From Emergomyces orientalis (Eukaryota > Ascomycota > Eurotiomycetes > Onygenales > Ajellomycetaceae): a DNA stretch of 64,000 nt. The stretch covers positions 1,178,001 through 1,242,000 of the forward strand of contig MOWL01000046.1 in the NCBI GenBank assembly GCA_002110485.1. Direction: 5' to 3'. A program made the translations under genes and the position numbers. Positions 22,324 through 35,542 of the stretch are shown piece after piece; positions within the stretch are counted from its first letter, which is position 1, and every line of letters starts with the position of its first letter. The notes under the pieces are model-generated. The model worked only from the letters and a program-made list of their open reading frames with translations, was not told where the DNA came from and ran no database searches.

Positions 22324-25300
22324 ACTGACAATTATGCTGCGGAGCTGAAGTTGTATGACGGAAATAGATACTGTAAATATTAATGGGTAGGTAAATGCAA
22401 CGGCCCTGTAGTAAATGGTGATAGAGTTTATTGTATCAAGAAACGGTATCCTGTAGTAATGGAGACGGCTCGTCCGATATATTTCCGTACAAGGGCTATG
22501 TCGGTAAGTGGAGTTGTTCGTCTGAGAAGATACTAGTGAAAGGGCTCTTAGTATAACATCGCATTGTAGATGAGGAGGATAATGGTAAGAGCGAGCAAAC
22601 GACACTCTTATATAATTTTCATCTCATTCCGCCATCGCATTATTGTGCCAGCTACCGGCAAGTCACATCCAGGAGGGGGTAAGGACATAATTGTGAGAGA
22701 TAACGTTTGTAAATATGTGAGAGTACCAATACCTTGGACTTGCCGTGCCACTGGGGGCAATACAACAGGCTAGGATAATATCTTGCCAATTCATGACTGG
22801 CCTTTTTCAGTGGGGGTTAGAATTTCCACCTTACCAGCAGCGGGGCAACGGATCAGGAGGACAGGAATGGTGACCACACCTCCAGCACTGAGCAACTCGG
22901 GAGTACGACGACGCTCGTAGCTCATCAAACTCTGAGACTAAACAATTGACAGGAACAGGGGCATGGACAGGTGAAAGCAGTGACATTCGGCAATGCTCGA
23001 GGCAGCCAATGTTAGATAGAGAGGCATCGGAATGCTCAGGGCTCGCTCAACAAAAGAGTAAGCGATTGTGCTAAGATTGATAAAAGGACGAGGCAACCAA
23101 AATAAAGAACGCATGTCCATAAAAAAAAACATAACTTTTTCATCACGCTGGCGTCTCCGACTGGCTCAAATCTGGGGTGTTGAAATAGACAGTCACACAA
23201 ATAGCGCAATAACCACGTGCTTTATGAGAGGTTAATGACTCGAAAATAAAAGCACAGTTAAAACGGGCGAAGTAAGTTGAAAACCAGCGTTGCTAGCTGT
23301 CATGCAATTGATGGAAAAGGGAAACCAACGGCCAGTCAATGGGAACGTGGTTGTGAACTCGACAAGAAAATGAATTACTGCATAGCAGCTGCAGAATAAA
23401 AGCCCTGTACATGCCATTGGAGCTGTCAAATGACCTCAATCCCGGTAGTATGGTACCAGTAGTTTTGAGAACTTATAACTTTTTTCATCTGCCGTAGCAC
23501 GCCTGTAAAAATTTGCCCAGTCTCTCACCGCCTGGTCCGGGACAAATGTTTCGGACGTAGCGTGTGAAATAACGGTCTATTATTACATGGGCGAATTATG
23601 AGGAATCAAGCACTGCAAGAAGCATATCCACCAAATCGGAACCGTGCGGCCGCCGCAGCCCTATGGCGAGGATTTCAAACCTCCAGGGGGCTGAAGCTGT
23701 GGGGCGATATGGCAAATTCCCGGTAGTGGTAACAAGAATAAGAGAAAAACGGGGAAAATGTGTTCGGGCAAGGATGCCGTGAAAAATTGACATGTATGTC
23801 TTAAATAATTAGAGGAATAGTCTTTTACGTGCCAGACGTATGGGGGAGGACAGACGACAAAGGAAATTGTAAAGCTGAAGAATGTTGTAACAGACCCACC
23901 CGAGCTACGCTGCGTAGCAGTGAAATTCGGAACAGGCGTAACGGCTGCTCGGTAGGATCGACAAGCGCGTTGTGGGGTCAGGCTGGAGGAAGAGCGTCGG
24001 GGTAGAATAACCATGGCAATTAGTCAACTATCAAAGCAGTTGGCACATTATCTGCTAGTTGTGTCTAGCTCGTATATGCTGTACTGGGAGTCTTTCCTCC
24101 ACAGACGGCGCATGAATGGGAGGATGCGCCAGCGCAGAATCAATTCTCATGTGACTTTATGTGACGGGGCCACAGAGTGAGTGTGGCAATGGCCGCCGGG
24201 CTTTAGATCTATTTGCAATATCATGGCATTTGTCTGACCAGAAACGAGAAGGAAAATCTTCAAATCTCACGTAAATTCAAGATAAACCCTGTGGCCCAGT
24301 CATCAAAAGTTTGGCTTTCATCCATTACAGCGAGCCTGACAAGGAAGGATGGAAGTTCAAAAGCCAGGTGGTGGGAAGAAATCTGCAAGTCAACTAATCG
24401 GGGTGAGCTAGGGAGCTACTATGTAGTCGCACGACGGCGTTTCCTAGTTTTGCTTCGTGCATGGCGAACACTCTTCTCCCAGCCCACACGAAACTGGTGT
24501 TAAGACTCAACACAGGCTCACGAAATGTGCTCAATTCTCAATTTTGGCCGGACGCGGCTACAACGAAAATGAAAAGAGGCTCTCATTTCCCCTTTGGAAC
24601 ACAAAGCGGATGCAGTATAATTTTGTGAGCGGCCTGCAATCTCGTAACAGAGGACGAATTTAACCGGGAGGTGACCGAGAGGATCGTGCCATCTCTTCCC
24701 GAGCTGAGTAGGAAAGAAAACCAAACTAAGACGACATGGTAGTCTGAAATACTTGAAGGTAGAATGTATGCAAGCAGGGGATGAGCTAAACGGTATAACA
24801 ATGACAAGTGATGACCAGAGAAAAGCGGGAAAAGGACAGTTGACGCGGGTTAATAGCGTCCGCCAGCACGGTTCAAGGGCAGCCAAACACCCTGGGTTGC
24901 CCAGTTGGCAATCAAAGCACTCCAAATTTCTAGTCAAAGCATAGTCCATGGGCACAGACCAAACCACAAATAGGGAGAGCTGAGGGCTCCCCCACAAGAA
25001 AAACGGGCAAAGAAGTTGGCGCTTTGGATGTGCTGCACTTGGCCGTCAAATCACCAACCTTTTTGTGGACAGGGTCGAGAGCAACAAAATAGCCATTGGG
25101 AAGGTCGTGAAGTCCCGTCAAATGAGCAGCCATCTGTCTGCATTTTCTGGCTAAGAGGATATTTGAAGTGACAAAGCGCATTGCAACGGCGCCCCAGCAG
25201 TGATGATCACGTCGCTGTGGCTCGCTAGGGTGCAGCTATTTTTGTGCTAAAGTCTGTCTCTGAGGAGGACAGGAATCGCTCAATGGGGACATTAGTATGG

Positions 25301-27199
25301 GGGAGCTCAGACTTCGGAATGTTTTAGACTGGGGAATTCAGCATAATTGATTGGCTTGAATAAGTAATGGAGGATGGTGTTGTCCAACCAGTGTCGTCGC
25401 GATAGGATTTTTTCGCTAAATTAACAGTAACTAGATGCATAAATATGACAAAACACTACCTATGTATGAATGCACCAGTGTCATGCCAGAATTCGAACCA
25501 AGAATCAACCAACATCCAGGAATACCTTTGGGGTATCTAGATTGGAAACGGTGAACATGTATAATAACTTATCTATGAATATTTAGAATGTCAAACTAAT
25601 AGAGGTGGTGAGCGGCTTACATGTCAACAAACTACCTATATACCTATCCTTGTGGACATGAAAACGTGCAATGAAACCTGCATCAGACCCCTGATATCTC
25701 CGAAGTTTTGGCCTCGCACAGCGTCCTGTATTGCCTTGTAAGCCGCGGCCTGGCATTTTGGGTGCATGTAGTTTCATTCTCAATAAATATTCCGTATGCA
25801 ACTTGCAGAACCAAAGATACATAGGACAACATGAATGGTCAGAAAAAAAGTCTTCCGAACAAAATTTGCGAGGATGTCATGTTAAAAAATACGTAACCTA
25901 AATGCATAAATTAAACAATGGCTATCTGGCACGGAGCAAAATACCTGATAATTATTGAACTGGTACCCATAATCATTTCATTGGCCAGTGGGCCTGTTAC
26001 TCAGAAATGAAACAAACCCATTTCTCAGTAAGTCATTCTCAATCTCTACCCCTGTTATCCCAGAAATATTTTTGTGGTAAATATTTTGGACGAACGTCCT
26101 TCTGCAATGGAACATACGGCCCGCCCATCCGCACCAGCAAGCCGCGCCATCCGCTGCTAGTGTACGAGCGTCGTGCCTGTAAAACACAAGAAGTCAACCA
26201 TTCCCCTTATCCTGTCCGGAGACAGCTGCTGGTAGCCGATGGCATCTGCATCTTAGCTGATGTTGTGAGCCACACCACCACTGCCGCCCATACAGATGGA
26301 GCCGCAAGTGAGGGCGTGCCTAAGTGAGAGCAGTTGGGTGGGCAGTGCGTTTATGCTTATGTGGGTGGGATATTTTCATTCTGATGCATCCCGGTAAAAG
26401 TTGGTGTCTATCGGACAGGTTGTCGTGTGCAAAGCGGTTGATACAGACACATATCACGGTTTGAACTATAGGTAGGACATTGTTAGACAGATATCTGCGG
26501 CTGGATGAACACTTGCGGGACAGAATGTCTCAAATAGATTTATCTAACCTTAGCAGCGCAGGTGAGGTAGACGACAATTTGATATTTGGCGCTCAGCGCC
26601 CCCAGCAATTATCAAACTGAACATGCTGCTTGGGAGGGCTGAGGAGTGCGGTGAATTTGGAGCTGTATTTAATTAGCGAACTGGGCGAGTGATTATTCGA
26701 CACGGAAGAAAATATATATTCATTGACGTACGTCGAATTTCGCATTATTAGGCTGTATTAATAGCTGCAATAGGAATATAGAAAAAACAGTTATCAGTCT
26801 GTTCACAATTCAGAAGAAAGGACCAGCTGTTGCATCATGTGACGGACATTGATGGATCAACAGGCCTGACAGCAGCTCGAGGTATATTTTTAACACGGAG
26901 ATTTTGAGAATAAAATCGTAAATTAGAAGCAAATATTGCGAAACCCCCTTTCTAAATACCATGATTCGATGGTGCATTGGCTGGGGGTTTGAATTCTGAC
27001 AAGCTCGGCCGCTTCTCGGGTCATTTGGATGATTTCCCGCTTTTGTAAAGTCAAGATGCTTATGAAAAGGTGATATGACACCAACTTAAGAGTGACAGGG
27101 TAGTGTGAGATGGTGAATTTTTTTGAAAATATGGAAACGCCCAATAAGGCTGGAGGGAGGCGGCAACAGAAGGTAAACAGAGAAACATTGTATTAAGAA
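22324..27199. other. Gene desert of about 4.9 kb
   Basis: I read both strands for long frames, splice-linked exons, tRNA boxes and terminal repeats and found nothing convincing. The longest frames (for example 24518-24997 on minus, 159 residues, GTG start) have no family features. Sequence complexity is normal, not satellite-like. It is roughly three times the usual gap in this window, so a multi-exon gene, a long non-coding RNA or a decayed element could be hidden here. Confidence 0.4.
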
Positions 27200-29559
27200 T
27201 CAGCTTTCCTTCCCAAGTTTCCCTAACGCCTCAGTCAAGAATTCCGTCGCATTAACTAGATCCGTGCTTCCGTATACAATTCGTCTAGACGCTGCGCTAG
27301 ATGCCCCTGATCCCCCTCCAGTGCTGGATCCACCAGCCGGGCCCGAAGAGCCGCCCACCCCACCACCGCCAGCTAACGAACCGCCGCCAGTCCGATGTGC
27401 CCAGTCTTGAAGATTGCCATATTCGTCCATGCTCCCACCACCCACAGTGAAGACAATCGCCTCACTAAACCCCTGTCGCCGTTGACCGAAACTGGCGCCG
27501 GTGCCGGGTCCGACTCCGCCAAGTGCACCGGGCATGCCACTCCCGCTCTGCTGGGTACGGGTCGAGGACGCGGGGGGTACAGCGCCTCGTGCGTTTGCGC
27601 TGCGTGGGTCGAAGTAGAGGTAGTTCTCTGTCTTTGCGATTGCGGAGCTTGATGCGCCAGTGGGATCCATGATTGATTCGGTGATTTTGGTTAGAGTTAG
27701 GTCTTTGTTCACAGGGAGGAAGTTCTTTACGCCAGATATTAGTGAGTCGAAATTCGCGCCAAGGGCGCCGGAGGTGATGCGGTCTGTTAGTCGATTTGAG
27801 AGAGAGGAGAATCCGCGGAACAGGTCGGAGGAAGGTTGCTGGGGGTTAGAAGCGGCAGCAGTTGTCATCATTGTCATCCGAGTGATTTCTCGGACTCTTT
27901 TCACGAATGCAACCGCGCTAATGTCGGCACATCCCGCTTGCATGAGTGCCTCTTCAAACCGGGTAAGTTCTGCTCTGGAGAGGTCTGTTTCTGTACTTAG
28001 GAACCAAATTAAAAAGAGCCGTAGCTTGTCCAACGGATTTGTCCCGCCGTCAGGGTTACATAATATTTCGAGGATTTGCGATTTATTCTGCTTTGTAATA
28101 TTTTCCTCGAGTTGGAAGAAATTATCTAATTGTCGATCCTTAATTCCCTTCAGGAGAGAAGTGGCGATGTTCATGTGCATGTCCAGGAGTGCCTTGCGTT
28201 CCCGTAGCTCGGGTAGAAGTGTGATGGCTGCTTTGAGATGTTGAGCGGATGCGCTGGTATCATTTTGAAGGTCTTCGATGGAAGAGGCGCCAGTCTTTCT
28301 TGTGATCTCGGTCGCATCTTCTTTGTACCTCGTCAATTCGGCGTCAATGTCTTCGGCCACCTGCGGGAAAGGGACGCTGGCGTTACGGTTCCAAAAGAAA
28401 TCATTCACGCTCAAATCATATGAACGTTTTGTGGTGCCTTTTGCAGGGTTTGAGTCATCGATCGGTACCTCAACTGTGATACGATTGAGATGCATTTTTA
28501 AGACGTCATGGACAAGTGATTGGTAGGTCCAGGAATGAGAAAGCATAGGCACCAGGTCCACATTACGGTCGACGATGATTAGAACAGGTCGACTTGATGG
28601 GACTCCAACGCCCTGCCGTTGGTTGGCACTGGAGAACAAGTTATCTTTTGAATTCAATATATGGTCCCTTAGTTTACGATCGAGTTTCGTGGCAATCAGC
28701 TCGGATGCTCCTCCTTTCGGGCATCGGATTATTGGAATGGAGCCTTTAGCACTGTTAGTGAGAGACACAAAAAGTTAAAGAATATGTACGGAGAAGCATA
28801 CCCATAGTGACACTGACGCTAAACAAACCACTCACAATTCTGTCTATCATGTTATCCAATTCCTCGTCCGTGGTTTGCGCGCTATTTATTTTCCAGTACA
28901 TGTCTTTCCCCATCCCTAAACTGAACAAATCCGGTTCCGAAACAATAAAATTCAAATACTGATCGTAAACCTGGGCTACTTTTTCTGATGTCCCCGTGGA
29001 GGCTATTTGAGAGGCGAAGTCCTCCAGGAGCGGTCGTGGCACGGAAGATATGAAATTTACGTACGCGGGGGAGTAGATATCCCGGGATAGATCTGAGGTT
29101 ATAAGTTGTACGTTCTCTGGAGTTGGTTCAACGAAGTAAATCACAGGAACGTCGGGAATTGGGTATCGTGGAGTATTGATATTTCTATACCCACGGGTTA
29201 GCGAAGAAAGGCAAACAACTACAAGGATGGTCCTACAGATGGATGGTGACACCCCAAGTTCGAAGGTCATTCACCCGTAAAACACTGCTTATAACATCGC
29301 GGCCTAAGTTATCAAACACTAGAACTTTCCATATGGGATCGCCATCTTCGTTAAGTATCGGAGTGGAGTGTATTAGGCTAGTTGGGCCCCCGGCATCACC
29401 ATGGAAGTCAGGTTCGTGAGGTGCCTCATGGTTCAGATTTAAGATCTTCTCAATAGAAGCTGTAGCAAAATATATATTTAGTCAGGCTCGATATAGAATC
29501 AGAAGAGCACAGTTCATACCAATTTGCCTCTGCCGAAGAGAGCAGGGATGTGAAGCCAT
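27200..29559 (-). CDS. SLY1: Sec1/Munc18 protein Sly1 (ER-Golgi vesicle fusion)
   Basis: Exons 29559-29520, 29459-29237, 29184-28802 and 28743-27200 join in phase to 729 residues. Family segments include DNLGRDVISSVLRVNDLRTW at the N-terminus, YPIPDVPVIYFVEPTPENV, and SRPVLIIVDRNVDLVPMLSH with the following HSWTYQSLVHDVL. Sly1 is the SM protein that holds the syntaxin Sed5 and assists SNARE assembly in ER-Golgi and intra-Golgi transport. Near the C-terminus, before the final RRIVYGSTDLVNATEFL, lies a Gly/Ser-rich low-complexity insert of about 60 residues. The last intron uses a CTAAC branch with the acceptor AAAG nine bases on. The nearer CTAACAG acceptor would be out of frame. Confidence 0.95.
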
Positions 29560-30939
29560 GGGGAGCTGGTAGGGAGCTATGCGCCTGACAAGCGGGCTGG
29601 AGGGTACTCGAGTAGGCGAATTCTTGACTTGGGGGAATTAATTAAAGATCACTGTGGGTCTAAAAGTCAGGATCGCAAGCCATTCAATCTGGACATCGGT
29701 ACAGAACTCGATCAACCAGAGGCGCGAAGAGGATATAGTGGAAGCTGGATGCTCCCGCTGTCGCCAGATCTCAATATCAACTTCCCCAAAGCTAAGGTAG
29801 CCCGAAGTACCGTTGACATAATCAGAATATTCGGCGCTACTATTATCCCGATGAGCTGGTAACGTGATCTCGGAAGATCAGTCGGGCCGGTGGCGGGTGA
29901 CAAAACAACCGCAAAGTCAACGTCGTCCAGGAAGTTCTCACCCTCTTATCACACCACAAACCCACTCTCCATCTTCCCCCATGTCCCGCATATACCCTCT
30001 CAACTGCTGAATTCTCATTGTAAAGGCATTCACTATGCTACTAAGCTGAAAACCTGAAGTACGGGCTCCTGTATGAGACCTTGCTCTGTGGATTAAGGCA
30101 AGTGGAAAGCTGGCAAGGCGGCCCCAGATAGGAGGATACCGCGCAGGAACAAGGTGCGAGGAATAAAAAAGGAACATTTGAGAGAGATTTGAGTGGGAAG
30201 AACAATACAATACAACCTGGGAGGTATCTGGATGAAGCTGGGTGGCTGCTGCGGTGGATATTGCATTGTACTTTTTGACTTGCGGTGTATTCCTGTTGGT
30301 TGTCATCTATTTTGCAGCAGAGTTTCCTCCATATTAAAACCGGCAAACAAACCGCAAATCTTACGGCCAGAACCGACTGTCAGGAGGGCAAAGTAAGCCT
30401 ATTTGATCCTCCTGCACACGCTCATTTTCCTCGTCTCTATTTATATTTTTCTTTTTAACGTCTAACACTATTGAAAGCCCTGCAACAAATGGCCTGCAAC
30501 TTCTGGCCTTTAACAAAAATCACCTAACAATCACTCAAAAAGAGACACACCCCCAAGACAATTTCTGCACCAGAAAAAGCAGACCCGCAGGTATCAGGCA
30601 TCAAGCACATTACAGCCCAGATATTGATCAGCTACTACTACGGTTAGAAAGGAGCTACAAGGGGGACCCCAAGGGAAGGGGCTGAATATCAAACTTTGCT
30701 TTGTTGTTGAACCATCAGGGCAGCATCCGCGCCTTTCCTAAAAAAGATTGCGCTTTTGTTTTCACAGCCTTGCGCTAGTACGCATACAGTTAGATCGGGC
30801 AACCCCTCTGCGGGCTATGCTTTAAAGCGGCAACAATTTACTCCGGACTGGGCGCCATTTTGCCGCTTCTTAAACCCACGTGACCCTGCCAACCCTGAAG
30901 GATATTTTGGCTGCAGAAGAAAATATAGAACCAGCGAAA
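29560..30939. promoter_or_regulatory. Bidirectional SLY1/PNUTS upstream region
   Basis: About 1.4 kb between divergent start codons. No gene is evident. The AT-rich stretch around 30440-30560 probably contains leader or promoter sequence of the plus-strand gene. Confidence 0.4.
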
Positions 30940-33900
30940 ATGATCATGGACCGCTCGTCGAATCCTAACCCTTCTCCAGCGCCTGAGCCCGCGGCCAATG
31001 CATATACTGGAGAATTCTGGGGTGGGATGAACCCCCTATACGGCTCCAACCAGCCCGAAGGTCAGCCTTTTGGTATTGGTTGGGACCACCCTGTTTTCCA
31101 GGCCCCACCGGCCAACCCATCGCAACCCCATCAGCAACCACAAGATATTTATTCGCAACCACAACAGCAATGGCAACAACCTCAGCTGCAGCCTCAGATG
31201 GTACAGGAGCCGCAGCAGAATTTTAATTTGCCGGCACAGTATCATATCAACCAGTTTCAGCAACCGAATCCGGCATACGATCCTCCTCAACAAAATCCTC
31301 CTCCTTATCGCCAATACACCTTCGACCCTCAAAATTTCTATGCAAATTCTCCCTCAACAGCTCAGAATGGTTTCAATGAACAACCTACAGTTGATTTACA
31401 GAGAGTAAATCATTCATCGCATCATTCATCGCAACTCGCTCCATCCCCTGTTCGGAGCCCGCTGCCATCCTATGAAAGGCCAGCACCATTGCAAGGGGAT
31501 ATGCAGGTAAGCTGTTACCAACTGCTGACATTCTGTAGATGGTTGACTAACACCACACCCATAGCATGATGCCATTCATTTAACAAATGGCTTCCAGGCT
31601 CGTCACTCGAGCTCTGCGTATCATAATACCATTGATCCGCAGTTTCTTTCTGCATCTCAACATTCAATGATCCAACCGGGTTCGTCTCATAGCGAATTCT
31701 TTGTCATTAACCCGGCAGATCTTGACAGCCGTCCGACACCTGAGTAAGCCCTTCCAACTCAATTTTTCGTCCAACTGGAATATGTATGCCTAATTATTCG
31801 AAATAGCCTCTATCAAGCTTATAGCACCGAAATTGCTCCTCGTTTGGTTGAACCGAATCAAACTCTTAATACCATACAGCCAATTACCCAAATTACAGCA
31901 ACCGGAGCCGGAAAGAAGCCAACGAAAGGTAAGACCATTCATCAATGTAGTATCAACTCATGTAGTTTAATACCTACATCGCGGCCATTTCACTAACAAA
32001 GACTAGCCCGAACCAAAGGCGATAAGCCACCCACAAAGCGCAAGAAAAAGGATGAATTAGAAAAGGCTCAGGATCGTGCGAAAGCTGCAGCCAATAAAGC
32101 TGTGGCCAAACAAGGGCCACGACCATCGGATGCTTCAGCTAGCTCGGATAGTGGTGACTCTGACAGTTCATCGGATCTCGAGGTCGCACCAGAGCCGTTT
32201 CCTCATCCTCCTTTGCGCCCTCTGGATGTTGAGGGTGGTATCAAATACGACACCTTAAAAGCGGTTTGGTCGCCAAGGAATAAACAACCACCAATATCCA
32301 CGATACGGCATGCATTGATGCTATTTTCAGAACTTGTTAAGGGCATCCGCGATACTTGGAAAGCGAAGAGCGAATTATTAAAAGCAGCTGAGAATCAAAA
32401 CCAAGAAGATAAGATCCCTGGAATTAAGAAGGAGGTCATATTACAACGGCGTCTTATAGATTTGGTCGTAACTACAGCGCTGGAAGGTGGTCATCCAGCC
32501 ATCATCCAAAGGTATGTACAATTTTTCATTTCGTTTCCTGCTTCTGCACATCTGAATTATCATTATCATCACCCAAATTGTAGTTGTTTGGGGAGATAAA
32601 ACGAGGAAAGAAAAAAAAACAAGAAAAATGAAGATATATTATAAGTAATAATGTCATGTGCGGACAATCGGCATGTTTTGCGTCATGTCAAAGGCTAGAG
32701 GCAAACGCTATTACATCTACTCGCTTAGAGCTTTCCAAGGGAGAAGTTAATGTGCAGCGAATGTATGAAGCTTAAATGGCCTATACAATTAATGTGCCAG
32801 CTTGTATATTTCGCTGCATCTAATTGTACCAACGCATTTCTCTACCAAGCCCTACTTAAATGTGATACAGATACTAGCTCTTCAGTTGCCGAGAGTGGTA
32901 CCATGTCAAAATACGCGAAAGTGTCTCCCCCCCTGACCAATTCGCATGGCTTTTCTTATCCACTTTGCTACGCAGCCAGCATATATTTTCTTTTCTTTCC
33001 TTTTTCCTTCCTTCCCTTATTCATATTTTCTATTTCAAGCAGAAGAATTTATTACGCTGAGAAACATACTTATACCCTATAATAGGTTCGGTGAACACCC
33101 AATTATCGTATCTGCGCTGTATTCATTTCTCCTTGATCGGCACACAGCGGCGGATAGCGATGGGCCTTTGACAGTGAATATTTTAAAGGTAATTTTCAAC
33201 ATTTTTTTCTGCGTGTCATGTTATGTCTATTTCAATTCGTATTACTAACTGAAATGATAGCTCATGGCCAAATTTGTGACGATGGATCAAGCAATGCTTG
33301 AGAAAACCAAAAATGACAAGATCCTAATTCGGTTTGTAAAGAAGGGAGGGGACGTCATTAAACAGCTGGCGCAGACAATCTTATCGAACGCCGCAGAATT
33401 GACGAAAAGGAAGGCAGAACTCGCAAAATCTGCCCCTGATAATACAGAGAGTACGCTTAATAAAGATGGAATGGTGCCCATGAACCCCGAAATCGTCATG
33501 CCGAACCCGGCCCCGCCCACTGCAGGTGCCAAGCGACCCCGTGAGCCGGAGACGAGTGGTTCGCCGTCCACGAAACGAACTGTAACACCTTCAAATGGCA
33601 AACCTGCTGCTAAACCTACGGCAGCAGTTACCGCGAAACCAACAACGACCACTGTTCCGGACGCTAAAAGCACGGCAGCAACCGGAAACATAGCTGCTGC
33701 CAAACCGAAGCCTAATATGGTGGTTCCCAAACCTACTCCAAGCCTCTTTAGTAGCTTGATGTCCGCGTCTAAAAAGCCTGGAACTTCGAATGCTGCTCGT
33801 GCGGCAGCCGCTGCTAGAGAAAAGGCGAAGTATGTGTTTATCAACCCTTCCCGTGCGAAGACCTATGCTAACAATGATGAATAGCCCCGCTCCAGAACAG

Positions 33901-35542
33901 AAGTCCACTCCGCCACTGACTGCCGCTCCGAAACCGGCTTTCTCATTCTCAGAGACCATGGCTGATTTGAACAAACCAAAGGAATTAGCCCCCAGCAAGC
34001 CAGCGGAGGATCTTCCTCCAGAAACTGAAGAAGAACGTAAGAAACGGCTTCGAAAGGAAGAGCGTCGTAAACTTCGCGTCAGCTGGAAACCCGATGATGA
34101 CTTGACTGAAATACGCCTGTTCACTCATGATCCCGAGGAGGAAATTGGCCATGACGACAGCATGATTCGTGATGTTGCAGATGTAGGAGGCGAGGGAAGA
34201 ACCCTTAAGCTCCATCGGGGGTTGGATGATTTGGATGACGATGATGACCCCGAGGCTAGAGAGGAAACCTTCTTTCCTTACACTACACTAATAGGTATAG
34301 TCGATACCCTTTTGCACTAAACATTCGTAGTTGCCTTACTGACCTCTCAAAATTAGAAATCGATTTCTCAGAGCTTGCTCCCGAAGAGCGTCAACGGAAT
34401 TTTATCAAGAGAGGGGGCATTCAGTGTCCTGAAAGCCCCGAAAAGTTGGCCCAGGATCAGCGTGAAGCTAACACTCTAAGCGTCTTCTATACATCTCCGG
34501 CTGATATCCCGATATCTCCCAAAGAACCACCCGCCCCTGAGCCGGATGAACCATATGATCCAGAAGTTCCCTTTGGCGAACCAGGGGATCGGACAAAGGT
34601 ATTTAAATACATGCAAGAAAATTTTTCAAGTCTACTAAGTCATCTAACATTCTAAATCAAACAGGCACGCTCCACAAATTACTTTGCAGCCAGAGCTCCA
34701 CCCCCACCGCCACCACCACCACCGCAGGCACAACCTCAAATCGTCCCAGCGCCTCAAAGCTCCAGCACAGTGGACATTGCATCTCTACTCAAACTCATCC
34801 AGCAAGCTCCTCAACCAGGCCAACCACAACAATCACAGCCATCAAACCCTTTATCCGACCTCGAGAAAACTTTTGGCCAATTTCCCGGAAGCCAGGGTCA
34901 GCCCACCGCACCTTCGATGCTGCAAATACCCCAGATTTCCCAATCTGCCCAACCTGGCGTTTTGCAGGGTGGTCTCGACATCCAAGCACTCCTTGCTGTC
35001 ATGAACGCGCAATCGCAGTTACAACAAGTGACCCCCGCATTCCCTCCGGCTCAAGGTCAAGTGGCTCCATCGTCCCAGGCCCCAAATCTTGCCTCGATCC
35101 TTTCGCAGTTCCAAAATCCCGCTGCGACAGGGCAGACACAACCACAGCAGCAGACGTCCTCGCAGCCTCTCGGGTACAATCAGAATCAACTGAAGCAGCA
35201 GCATGGCGCCTATTATGAAGACGCGGATCGGAAGCGGATACGCGAAGGCCATGGCCAGGGCCATGACAAGCATGGCGGATACGAAAAATATGACGAGGGA
35301 AGTCATGGTCACGGACACGGCCACGGACATGGCAACAAGCGGGCCAGGACGAATGGCGATTTCAAGCATAAAAAACATGTAGGTTTTCTTACCCCTTTTT
35401 CCTTACAATTGAGATCTTTCCTAGCTAATGATCCGTTCACTCGATATAGCCCAAGGCAGGCCTTGTTCCCTGTAGATACTGGAAGGAAGGCAAATGCCTA
35501 AAGGGCGATGGCTGCACATTCCGCCATGATCCTCTCGATTGA
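30940..35542 (+). CDS. PNUTS-like protein: TFIIS N-terminal domain, PP1-docking motif, CCCH finger
   Basis: Ten exons (30940-31506, 31565-31743, 31807-31928, 32007-32511, 33086-33188, 33261-33829, 33885-34294, 34357-34598, 34665-35378, 35450-35542) agree in phase and give 1167 residues. Order: a Gln/Pro-rich N-terminus; a basic KRKKKDELEKAQ segment; a helical TFIIS/LW-type domain (GIKYDTLKAVWSPRN.. to ..VTMDQAMLEKTKNDKIL); an Ala/Pro linker; KLRVSWKPDDDLTEIRLF, which contains RVSW like the PP1-binding site of PNUTS; a conserved acidic block and IDFSELAPEERQRNF; a Gly-His repeat before NKRARTNG; and a final CCCH finger (C-x7-C-x5-C-x3-H) in its own exon. This order matches animal PNUTS/PPP1R10 and, by inference, fission yeast Ppn1, which target PP1 to RNA polymerase II termination. 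The start could also be Met at 30946. Intron 4 is unusually long (574 nt). Confidence 0.86.

Noticed and set aside
24518..24997. 159-residue minus-strand frame in the gene desert
   Set aside because: Begins at GTG, has no recognisable motif, and other frames of similar length overlap it.
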